A stretch of DNA of 64,000 bases from Lederbergia galactosidilytica (lineage in GTDB: Bacteria > Bacillota > Bacilli > Bacillales > Bacillaceae_C). The translations under genes were made by a program, and so were the position numbers. Each line of letters begins with the position of its first letter. The first letter of the stretch is position 1. Shown here piece after piece: positions 53,789 to 61,393 of the stretch. The notes under the pieces are model-generated. The model searched no databases. It worked only from the letters and a program-made list of their open reading frames with translations, and was not told the DNA's origin. Where the stretch lies: the NCBI RefSeq assembly GCF_017873565.1, contig NZ_JAGGKH010000003.1, forward strand, positions 62,001-126,000, given 5' to 3'.

Positions 53789-53908
53789 TAACATTTTCTT
53801 TGCACTAGTACTTCATGTAGACACAACGTCTATGTAAAACATTTAAACACACACCGTTAGAAAATCTCCCTCCATTATAATCCATTTTGAGAAAGAGAGC
53901 ATTCCATT

Positions 53909-53933
53909 CTGTCATCTGAACTTTTCATGACAG
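53909..53933. promoter_or_regulatory. Candidate NatR operator upstream of natA
   Basis: CTGTCAT (53909-53915) and ATGACAG (53927-53933) form a perfect inverted repeat with half-sites 18 bases apart. It lies about 90 bases before natA and upstream of a TACAAT -10-like box near 53984 that lacks a good -35, as expected for an activated promoter. Confidence 0.5.
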
Positions 53934-54020
53934 GTAAGTGCCCCTTCGCGACAAGATGGCAGACTTGAAGCCAATTACACCGTACAATAGAGACAATTAG
54001 AAAGTGGGAGGAGAAACGAC

Positions 54021-54767
54021 ATGATTGTCATTGATCAGGTTTCTAAACAATTTAAAGATAAAAAGCAATTAGTGAAAGCAGTCGATTATATTTCGCTTAG
54101 CATAAAGGAAGGGAATGTAGTCGGATTAATCGGTGAAAACGGGGCAGGAAAAACAACATTGCTCCGGATGATCTGTACGTTGATTGAACCAGATGAAGGA
54201 ACCATTTCAATAGACGGGGAAAATATTTACGTTCATAAAGAGAAGGTACGCCACCGACTTGGTGTATTGTTTGGTGCAGAGACCGGGCTCTATAATCGTT
54301 TAACTGCGCGTGAAAATCTTGAATACTTCGGTAGCCTTTATGGAATGAGTGCCCATGATATTAAAAATCGAATTGAAATGTTAGCGAAGCGATTTGGCAT
54401 GAGGAAGTACTTGGATCGGAAAGTAGATGGTTTCTCTAAAGGAATGAAACAAAAAGTAGCAATCGCTAGGACATTAATCCATGATCCGGATATAGTCTTA
54501 TTTGATGAACCAACAACAGGATTAGATATTACTTCGGCAACTATTTTTCGTGAATTTATTTATCAATTCAAGGGAGAGGGGAAAACGATTATTTTCTCTA
54601 CCCATATAATGGATGAAATTGCTCATCTATGTGATGACATTATTATGATGCATAAAGGACAGATTGTGTATGAAGGCAATCTTGAAGATCTGTATAAAAA
54701 AGAAAATAGCCGGGATCTAAATTATCTGTTCACTTCCAAGATTGTAAGGGGGGATCTCTATGTTTAA
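54021..54767 (+). CDS. natA: Sodium-export ABC transporter ATP-binding protein NatA
   Basis: ATPase subunit of the NatAB exporter, which expels Na+ in B. subtilis and is induced by uncouplers and ethanol. Walker A GENGAGKTT is at about residues 38-46, signature FSKGMKQK, Walker B IVLFDEPTTGLD and switch histidine in FSTHIMDE. 248 residues. The natB start overlaps its last codons by eight bases. The identity rests on sequence likeness plus the adjoining natKR genes. Confidence 0.85.
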   Translation: MIVIDQVSKQFKDKKQLVKAVDYISLSIKEGNVVGLIGENGAGKTTLLRMICTLIEPDEGTISIDGENIYVHKEKVRHRLGVLFGAETGLYNRLTARENLEYFGSLYGMSAHDIKNRIEMLAKRFGMRKYLDRKVDGFSKGMKQKVAIARTLIHDPDIVLFDEPTTGLDITSATIFREFIYQFKGEGKTIIFSTHIMDEIAHLCDDIIMMHKGQIVYEGNLEDLYKKENSRDLNYLFTSKIVRGDLYV

Positions 54768-55923
54768 AACATTATTTTTGAAAGAGATGAAAGATGTCTT
54801 ACGAGATAAAAGAAGTGTTACATTATTGATTATATTTCCATTTGTCATGATGGCCGCTTTGACGATTTTTTATGATAAACTCTTGGTTTCTAGTGGTGAT
54901 CCTGAGTTTACACTTGCGGTGGAAGAAAATGCTGCAGCTGAATTAATTGAAAAGCTACAAACCTATTTGCCTGATGTCACGATTGAAAAACATGCGAATG
55001 TGCAGGAGGCAATGAATGATGGCAAAGTTCAAGCAGGAATTGAAATGGAAGGGGGATGGGAAGAAGCCTTAGAAGCGCAAACTTCCGTACCTGTACGTGT
55101 TTATTTTGATCCTGGTAGCCAGGAGTCATCTGGTGCATGGAGTTTGATTCAATCTGTATTTACAAACTGGCAAAATGAGGTTGTACAAGAGCGAATGGTG
55201 GCTAGTGAAATAGATCCCAATGTCCTCAATGTTTTCCAAGTTGAACCACAAACGACAAAAAATGAAGATGATGCCATGGCCTCCTTCATGCTTGCCATTT
55301 TGATCCCATTGTTAATTCCAATCGCAATTGCGAATGGTTCCTACCCGTCGGCTACTGAATTGTTTGCTGGTGAAAAAGAGAAGAAAACGATGGAAGCACT
55401 GCTCATCACTCCTGTAAAACCGATAAAAATTTTATTGGCTAAATGGTTGACGATTTCTTTACTTGGCATTTTTACTGGCATATTATGTATTGGTTTGCTC
55501 AGTGGGCTAATGAATTTCACAACGGAATTGAAAAAAGGAATGGCGGCAATTGAAAATCCACTCTTATTTATCCTAATGGGGATTATCCTAGTTTCATTAC
55601 ATGCCATCTTTATAGCAGAATTGGAAATGATTTTAAGTATGTTAGCAAACTCCGTCAAAGAGGCAGGTTATTATATTACTCCTATTATGGGATTGATGAC
55701 TATGCCGATGCTATTTATGTTTTTCTTAGGAGATACTCATCAACTATTCCTATATGCTATTCCTGTAATGAACTTGTTCTTATTTGTCCAAGATGCCTTT
55801 AACAGTCAAATTCCAGGTAGTGGCTTTGCGCTAGCAATTGGCAGTTATTTAGCGTGTATTGCCATTTTATTTCCAATAGCGAATAAGCTTTTTCATAACC
55901 ATCGTTTGATGTTAGGAAAATAA
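54760..55923 (+). CDS. natB: Sodium-export ABC transporter permease NatB
   Basis: ABC-2 type permease of 387 residues. An N-terminal helix (VTLLIIFPFVMMAALTIFY) is followed by a ~150-residue extracytoplasmic domain and five further helices; the cytoplasmic coupling segment ELFAGEKEKKTMEALLITPV is the hallmark of NatB/ABC-2 exporters of this type. Its start overlaps natA and should be translationally coupled. A decayed copy of its last ~45 codons is found at 58887-59036. Confidence 0.87.
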   Translation: MFKTLFLKEMKDVLRDKRSVTLLIIFPFVMMAALTIFYDKLLVSSGDPEFTLAVEENAAAELIEKLQTYLPDVTIEKHANVQEAMNDGKVQAGIEMEGGWEEALEAQTSVPVRVYFDPGSQESSGAWSLIQSVFTNWQNEVVQERMVASEIDPNVLNVFQVEPQTTKNEDDAMASFMLAILIPLLIPIAIANGSYPSATELFAGEKEKKTMEALLITPVKPIKILLAKWLTISLLGIFTGILCIGLLSGLMNFTTELKKGMAAIENPLLFILMGIILVSLHAIFIAELEMILSMLANSVKEAGYYITPIMGLMTMPMLFMFFLGDTHQLFLYAIPVMNLFLFVQDAFNSQIPGSGFALAIGSYLACIAILFPIANKLFHNHRLMLGK

Positions 55924-56094
55924 TTGTTACGGTCATTCCAAATGATAATGAATCAATTTCTTTAGAGAATAGTAATGTAAATGGGAAGCATACGAACGCG
56001 GATAGACAAGGTCTTGCATTGCAGAAAATTTGGTGTATTGGTGTTTGAAGAGTAAAAAATGAATATAGAGCGGCAACAGGCATGCAATTATTCA
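55924..56094. other. Spacer downstream of natB
   Basis: About 170 bases between the natB stop and the terminator hold no recognisable gene. A short frame (VNGKHTNADRQGLALQKIW in translation) has some coding look but no start or ribosome binding site and may be a gene remnant. From 56123 to 56367 I see only a likely promoter region of the permease gene. Confidence 0.35.
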
Positions 56095-56122
56095 AAGGCT
56101 GGAGTGAATTCCAGTCTTTTTT
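56095..56122 (+). terminator. Terminator of natAB
   Basis: AAGGCTGGA (56095-56103) pairs with TCCAGTCTT (with one G-T pair) followed by TTTTT. Confidence 0.75.
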
Positions 56123-56367
56123 GTTATATAGGCTCTAATGGTTTTAGCCAATATACAAACGATTAACCTAGTAAACTTTTTTAAATTATGTATAGTGATT
56201 GATTCTATGTATGCGAGGTAGTTTGCTATTGAAAGCACCAACGCTCGTTAACTGAGCCTATATTTCTTTTGGACTTTTGGTAAAACAACTTTATCGCAAA
56301 CTTTATGATTGTCTTTATATGAATATTTATTTATAATCAGGTATAAATATAACATAGAGGTGGTTCA

Positions 56368-57753
56368 ATGAAGGATGGAATGTCAGGCAAAGACTTTTTT
56401 GCACTTGCGTTTGGAAGTATGATAGGAATAGGGTGGGTGATATCCATACCTGCATGGATGTCGGCTGCAGGCAGTATTGGGGCAATCATTGCCATTTTGG
56501 TGACAATGTTGATGATTATTCCAATTGGTTTTGTCTACGGTGAACTCACATCCAGCTTAAAAGTTTCAGGTGGGGAATATGCATATACATATTTAGCTGT
56601 CGGCAAGCTCTCGGCTTTTGTTTGCGGATGGTTTTTGATATTGGGATATTTAATTATTCTGCCGTGGGTGGCAGTATCGGTCGCTGCGCTAACTTCGTAT
56701 TTAATACCAGCGATGAACGCTATTCCGCTGTATTCTTTGTTTGGTTCGGTCATCTACCTTCCTCATTTAATCGTCAGTTTAATCATGGTTACGATCATCG
56801 TCTATTTAAATTACAAAGGTGTAAAGCAATCAAGTAAATTTCAAAACATTGCAACCTGGATGATGATTGCAACATTCTTTGTGTTTATTATTGGAGGATT
56901 TGTTGCAGGGTCAAGTGAAAATATCTCGCAAACAACATCTGAATCAGGAACGATAGGTGGTGTGGCATCGGCCATTGCTTCCATCTTATTTTTTATGAAT
57001 GGCTTTGATACAATTCCTAAAGCACGAAATGAGGTAGGCTCTACTATAAATAGAGCAGATCTGGGGAAAGCAATTGTCGGTACGATTATTGCTGGTAGTT
57101 TACTATATTCGGTCATCGTGTTGGCGTCCAGTTTTATTATGCCTGCAGAAGAACTTGTGAATTTAGGAGAGTTACCATTAATTTCAGCATTTGAAGCGGC
57201 AACAGGTTCAAAACTTTTAACGATCATTATTGTCTTTGGAGTATTGCTTGGTGTCATCACTACTTTTAATGGCTTTTTATTTGCAGGCAGCCGTTTGATT
57301 CAGTCATTTTCAGAAGCTGGTTTTCTGCCGAAGGTATTGTCAAAAGTTGATCACAACAATAAAACACCGAAGAATGCATTATTATTCATGCTGCTGATTA
57401 CCATTTTTGGTATATTTCTCGGACAAGGGATTTTATCACCATTTATCGTGATGGGTGGGATTTCATTTCTTATTGCTTGGTTTTTCATGTCCTTGAGCAG
57501 TGTTCAGCTATATAGGAAAAAGCCCAATTTACATAGACCCTATAGTCCGCCCGGCGGGATTATAATGAGCTATATCGCAACATTTTTTTCTAGTATTTTA
57601 ACTTTGATGATGATCATTCCCGGGACACCAATTTCATTACACGGTATTGAGTATATATTATTCTTGGTTTGGTTGATCGTCGGTATCGTCATGTATTTTA
57701 GTTACAGTAAAAATAAAATTAAAATTAAAGAGGATGTCCAAAAGGTCGGATAA
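56368..57753 (+). CDS. APC family amino acid permease
   Basis: A 12-helix amino acid/polyamine/organocation transporter of 461 residues. The substrate-contact helix 1 motif is GSMIGIGWVISIP, and helix 6 is SILFFMNGFDTIPKARNEV, the broken helix of the APC fold. The family would import an amino acid or related cation. The gene is followed by a ureohydrolase, so the substrate may be arginine, agmatine or another guanidino compound; this is inference. The last seven residues (EDVQKVG) and the stop are encoded by the left end of a repeat element, so the original C-terminus has been replaced. GAGGTGG precedes the ATG. Confidence 0.85.
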   Translation: MKDGMSGKDFFALAFGSMIGIGWVISIPAWMSAAGSIGAIIAILVTMLMIIPIGFVYGELTSSLKVSGGEYAYTYLAVGKLSAFVCGWFLILGYLIILPWVAVSVAALTSYLIPAMNAIPLYSLFGSVIYLPHLIVSLIMVTIIVYLNYKGVKQSSKFQNIATWMMIATFFVFIIGGFVAGSSENISQTTSESGTIGGVASAIASILFFMNGFDTIPKARNEVGSTINRADLGKAIVGTIIAGSLLYSVIVLASSFIMPAEELVNLGELPLISAFEAATGSKLLTIIIVFGVLLGVITTFNGFLFAGSRLIQSFSEAGFLPKVLSKVDHNNKTPKNALLFMLLITIFGIFLGQGILSPFIVMGGISFLIAWFFMSLSSVQLYRKKPNLHRPYSPPGGIIMSYIATFFSSILTLMMIIPGTPISLHGIEYILFLVWLIVGIVMYFSYSKNKIKIKEDVQKVG

Positions 57754-57916
57754 AATGACGCTAAAAGATATAGGATTTTCGACTAAGTACCAGCACGTCC
57801 TGTGTCGAACGTCGAAGTCAGCACACCTGTACAAGCACACCTCGAACTTTGACTTATAGAATGTACGAGTGTCAGCGCTTTTTTCCAATTTGGCCTTTTT
57901 ATCCTCCTTTTTGAAC
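57735..57916. repeat. MITE-like element with inverted ends at the permease 3' end
   Basis: The left end TGTCCAAAAGGTCGGATAAA and the right end, read on the other strand as GTTCAAAAAGGAGGATAAAA, are imperfect inverted copies. The interior has CACGTCCTGTGTCGAACGTC, shared in part with the element at 12228. The left end overlaps the last codons of the permease gene. I recall such elements as very common in Bacillus genomes. No frame inside. Confidence 0.6.
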
Positions 57917-57941
57917 GCGAATTTAAAGGAGCTGCTGAATA

Positions 57942-58826
57942 ATGAAAAAAGAGACTTTTGGAATAGTAGGATTTCCTTGGGATGGTGGCGCATCACTTGG
58001 TAGACCAGGTGCGAGATTTGCCCCTCAAGGGATTAGAGAGGCTTACAAATGGTTTGAAAACCGGATTGAAGATAACCAGGTGTATGATGTAGATAAAAGA
58101 AAGCTTTATACATTGCATGAGAACAGTATTATAGATTATGGAGATATTGATATCGTCGCCTATAGTACTGAGAAGACATTTGCCAACGCAAAAAATAAAG
58201 TAACTGAAATGTTGACGAATGATGTATTTCCTTTTGTACTGGGAGGAGATCATTCAATTTCTTATCCCATTATCGAAGCTTTACATGATAACACGAAAGG
58301 GAAGATAGGAATTATTCAATTTGATGCACATCTGGATTTGGTTGATGATTCACCTGTACAGGGAAAGTTTTCCCAAAGCAGTCAAATGAGAAGAGCGATT
58401 GAACTTGAAAGAATAAGTCCCGAACATGTTGTACAAATTGGTGTGCGAAGCTTTAATTATCCTTGGTATGCTAACTATCTTAATGAAGTGGGTGTGGTTC
58501 AGTATACCGCAAGGGACGTTCATTCCAGAGATCCTAAAGAAATCATCTCCGAGATTCTAAATGATAAACTAAAAGAAGTGGATTACATTTATCTCACATT
58601 TGATATGGATGTATTGGAACCGGGTTTTGCTCCCGGAACAGGAGCGAATGAGCCAGGTGGATTAACTGTCGTACAAGCTTTTTCAATGTTAGAAGAACTT
58701 TATGACAAAGTCGATGTATTTGATATTGCTGAAGTCAATCCATTATATGATGTACGTGAGATCACGACATCTATCGCTGCTAAAATTATGTTTGAATGTG
58801 CAGTGAGTAGGTTGAGCAAAAAATAA
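57942..58826 (+). CDS. Ureohydrolase family protein (agmatinase/arginase-like)
   Basis: A manganese ureohydrolase of 294 residues that should split a guanidino compound to urea plus amine. All metal ligands are present: H104 in GGDHSIS, D128, H130 and D132 in FDAHLDL, and D221 and D223 in TFDMDVLEP. The loop APGTGANEPGG fits agmatinase or formimidoylglutamase better than RocF-type arginase, but the substrate is not certain. AAAGGAG lies before the ATG. It follows the APC permease gene, with only the repeat element between, which suggests uptake and use of one substrate. Confidence 0.85.
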   Translation: MKKETFGIVGFPWDGGASLGRPGARFAPQGIREAYKWFENRIEDNQVYDVDKRKLYTLHENSIIDYGDIDIVAYSTEKTFANAKNKVTEMLTNDVFPFVLGGDHSISYPIIEALHDNTKGKIGIIQFDAHLDLVDDSPVQGKFSQSSQMRRAIELERISPEHVVQIGVRSFNYPWYANYLNEVGVVQYTARDVHSRDPKEIISEILNDKLKEVDYIYLTFDMDVLEPGFAPGTGANEPGGLTVVQAFSMLEELYDKVDVFDIAEVNPLYDVREITTSIAAKIMFECAVSRLSKK

Positions 58827-58886
58827 AAGGATTATAAATTTTCCCTTTGTAAGAATAATAAAGGATTATTGATGGGTCAAAGCTTT

Positions 58887-59036
58887 GTAATGATATATTT
58901 TTTCAAAGATGTCTTTAACGGCCAAATTACAGGCAGGGCTTTGCCGCGGTATTGGATAGTTACCTAGCATTTATCCAATTTATTTTGAATGACGAATAAG
59001 CCTATTCACAACCAGTGTGTAATGTTAAAAAAATAG
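58887..59036 (+). pseudogene. Decayed remnant of a natB 3' end
   Basis: This stretch aligns with the last ~145 bases of natB (55779-55923): matching blocks include AAGATG.CTTTAAC, CAAATT.CAGG, GGCTTTGC, GTTA..TAGC, TTTAT..CAAT and GAATAAGC..TTC.CAACCA, ending in TGATGTTA-like TAATGTTA and AAAAAATA. The frame is broken by stops and small indels, so it cannot encode protein. It lies between the ureohydrolase gene and the trp leader, 3 kb from intact natB. Confidence 0.65.
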
Positions 59037-59039
59037 TTA

Positions 59040-59068
59040 TTGACATTTAGGGAATTTTCAAATAAAAT
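59040..59068 (+). promoter_or_regulatory. Promoter of the trp leader
   Basis: TTGACA (59040-59045) and TAAAAT (59063-59068) are exactly 17 bases apart. Transcription would begin near 59075, just before the first T-box. Confidence 0.8.
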
Positions 59069-59074
59069 CAAAAA

Positions 59075-59335
59075 CAATTACAATGAAAACTTTGGCGATG
59101 AAGAAGAGTAGTAGCTTGCGGACCACAAAAGAGAGCTGGTGGTTGGTGTGAACCAGTGTGTTGATGCAAAGTGAATGGACTTCTGAGCTTCCAAACCGAA
59201 CTCTGGATGATAGTAGGCTTTGGCGAACCCCCTTCGTTACAAGGGTTAAACATGAATGTTAAAAAAGTGAGCTGATTTCAGCTAATAAAGGTGGTACCAC
59301 GGTCCCTCGTCCTTTGGATGAGGGGCCTTTTTGTC
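59075..59335 (+). promoter_or_regulatory. T-box riboswitch 1, tryptophan specifier
   Basis: Stem I begins with GATGAAGAAGAGTAGTAGC, has AGAGAGCTGGTGG and the loop GGTGTGAACCAG, and presents the specifier TGG (59176-59178) in the context GAATGGACTTCTGAG, so it reads tRNA-Trp. The conserved T-box AAAGGTGGTACCACGG is at 59287-59302. The terminator CCCTCGTCC with GGATGAGGGG (59303-59325) and a T-run follows. Uncharged tRNA-Trp should prevent termination. No gene follows directly: a repeat and a second T-box come first. Confidence 0.92.
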
Positions 59336-59498
59336 TAGAAAAGCGGAAGGCGCTTGAGAGGGGCGACAAGCAAATGTTCCTGAACCAAGAAAGGGTGTCC
59401 TATCCCTTGATAGGTTTAGGGTTATTAGGCTAAGAATGCAACATCCTGTTGCTTCGCCTGCACTAATAGTATCGACCTAACCCATATTTAATGGGTTT
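59336..59498. repeat. Repeat element between the two trp T-boxes
   Basis: It contains AAAAGCGGAAGGCGCTT, the palindromic motif GCAACATCCTGTTGC (59438-59452) followed by TTCGCCTGCACTAATAGT, and a hairpin AACCCAT with ATGGGTT (59479-59498). These resemble the dispersed repeats at 44496, 50381 and 57735. The insertion lies inside a tandem riboswitch leader. Confidence 0.55.
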
Positions 59499-59827
59499 AA
59501 TTGAATAAAGCAAAACGTGAAGCAAGAAGAGTAGGTTTAAGCATTTTCGTTACAGAGAATCGGTGAATGGTGTGATCCCGATACGAAGACTTTTACTGAA
59601 TGGACTTGCGAGTGGTTTTCTGAACGCCCATTTGAACTACCATGAATGGGCAAGTAGGAAAACACGACATTCCGTCGTTACATGGATAGGGTTTAGGAGG
59701 CTAACTCCTGTACCTGAAAAAGATGGAAAAGAGACCCTTTTCCAACTGAGGTGGCACCGCGGTGAAGATCGCCCTCAAACCAACAATTTTACTTGATTGT
59801 TGGTTTGGGGGCTTTTTATTTTTTTAA
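59499..59827 (+). promoter_or_regulatory. T-box riboswitch 2, tryptophan specifier
   Basis: Stem I shows GCAAGAAGAGTAGG, AGAGAATCGG and GGTGTGATCCCGAT, with specifier TGG (59601-59603) in GAATGGACTTGCGAG. The T-box AGGTGGCACCGCGG is at 59749-59762. The terminator pairs CCCTCAAACCAACAAT (59772-59787) with ATTGTTGGTTTGGGGG (59796-59811), followed by a long T-run. I see no promoter of its own, so the transcript that passed T-box 1 must pass this second check before trpE. Confidence 0.92.
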
Positions 59828-59848
59828 AATTGAAAGGAGAATGAGAAA

Positions 59849-61240
59849 ATGCAAACGAAACAAGCACAGTTCAAAATGAAAAAATTAAATGGGGACGTTT
59901 TAACACCGATAAATATTTTTTTGAGACTAGAGGGAAAGAAGAAGTTTCTATTGGAAAGTTCTTTTAAACACAATGAACAAGGCCGCTATTCCTTTATTGG
60001 AGTTAACCCAATTTTTGAATTTATTGGGAAGGGGGAGATCTCGCAATTATTGTCTAGTGACGGGAAGGTACTTCAAGAAACGGCAGGAAAACCTCTAGAA
60101 GCCTTAAAAGAAACTTTGCCAAAGCTTGATTTAGAGGTGCCATTTCCTTTTTATGGGGGAGCCATTGGCTATGTTGGTTACGATGCAATTCGTCAATATA
60201 TCCCCATCGGTCCAATTTTAGAAGATGAAATTGAAATGCCAGACATTCATTTTATGATTTATGAAGATGTAGTCGTCTTCGACCATCTAGCGCAATCGAT
60301 TTATTTATTATCCATAGATTATGATGGTACAACTACGGGGCAAGAATTAGACGTACGTCTGGCACATTTAGAAACGCAAATTTCTCGGAAAGAAGCGGAT
60401 GAGTCACTATCAGATTGCAAGATTCAATTCGCGCCTAAGTTGGAGAAAGAGGAGTTTATGCGTAAAGTGGAAGAGGCAAAGAAATATATCCAAGAGGGAG
60501 AAGTGCAGCAAATCGTCTTATCACAAAGAATGACAGGAAAAGTAGAGGAAGACCCTTTCCATTTTTACCGAGTATTACGTAATTCAAACCCATCCCCGTA
60601 TATGTTCTATGTTGATTTCGAGAAATACGTCGTACTTGGTGCGTCACCAGAAAGCTTTATTAAAACAAATGGTGGAGCAGTAACAACCAATCCGATTGCT
60701 GGCACAAGGCGACGTGGAAAAAATGAAGCAGATGATCAGCGTATGGCTCAGGAACTACTCGCCGATGAAAAGGAATTATCTGAACATCGGATGCTTGTCG
60801 ATCTAAGTCGTCAAGAATTATCCGCTATTTGTTTGAAAGATACTATCGAAGTCAAAGATTATATGAAGCTGGAGTATTATCGTCATGTCATGCATATCGT
60901 CTCTGAAGTAGAAGGCACGTTGCAGAGCGATATTTCTGGGATTGATGCTTTAATCTCTTGCCTTCCAGCTGGCACTGTGTCAGGGGACCCTAAACCAAGA
61001 GCTATGCAAATTATTAATGACTTGGAAAAAACAAAGCGTGGAGTCTATGCAGGAGCTATTGGTTATGTAAATGTGAATGGAGATGTAGACTTTGCCATCG
61101 CTATTCGTTCTCTAGTCATCAAAGATCAAATCGCCTATCTACAAGCAGGAGCGGGCATTGTGGCAAATTCAGATCCGGCGAAGGAATACATGGAGACGAT
61201 TAATAAAGCGCAGGCTTTACTAAGCCCGAAACCTTATTAA
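59849..61240 (+). CDS. trpE: Anthranilate synthase component I
   Basis: Makes anthranilate from chorismate with ammonia from the TrpG glutaminase. 463 residues. The Trp-binding feedback motif LLES (34-37) is present, and the chorismate-binding domain has QQIVLSQRM, ASPESFIKTNGG, PIAGTRRRGK, the catalytic EHRMLVDLSRQEL and LPAGTVSGDPKPRAM, all as in TrpE rather than MenF or PabB. The Trp-specific T-boxes upstream confirm the assignment. A terminator 5 bases past the stop and a converging gene show that no trpGDCFBA genes follow, unlike in B. subtilis. GAAAGGAGA precedes the ATG. Confidence 0.94.
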   Translation: MQTKQAQFKMKKLNGDVLTPINIFLRLEGKKKFLLESSFKHNEQGRYSFIGVNPIFEFIGKGEISQLLSSDGKVLQETAGKPLEALKETLPKLDLEVPFPFYGGAIGYVGYDAIRQYIPIGPILEDEIEMPDIHFMIYEDVVVFDHLAQSIYLLSIDYDGTTTGQELDVRLAHLETQISRKEADESLSDCKIQFAPKLEKEEFMRKVEEAKKYIQEGEVQQIVLSQRMTGKVEEDPFHFYRVLRNSNPSPYMFYVDFEKYVVLGASPESFIKTNGGAVTTNPIAGTRRRGKNEADDQRMAQELLADEKELSEHRMLVDLSRQELSAICLKDTIEVKDYMKLEYYRHVMHIVSEVEGTLQSDISGIDALISCLPAGTVSGDPKPRAMQIINDLEKTKRGVYAGAIGYVNVNGDVDFAIAIRSLVIKDQIAYLQAGAGIVANSDPAKEYMETINKAQALLSPKPY

Positions 61241-61244
61241 TTAC

Positions 61245-61283
61245 AACAAAGCAGGAATGGGGAACCATTTCCTGCTTTGTTCA
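61245..61283 (+). terminator. Terminator immediately after trpE
   Basis: AACAAAGCAGGAATGG (61245-61260) pairs with CCATTTCCTGCTTTGTT (61265-61281) with one bulge. It begins five bases after the trpE stop. Confidence 0.85.
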
Positions 61284-61393
61284 ATGTCATGGTCATCACA
61301 AACGGACCGACTCCATTCTAAGTTGGAAATTATCGAGACTTTCAGTGAAAAACTAGATCAACTGTTATCGCTACCAAGGGTAATGTAAATCAA

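Noticed and set aside
59563-59796. 77-codon ORF in the trp leader
   Set aside because: It lies wholly inside T-box 2 and its terminator, so the sequence is explained by RNA structure.
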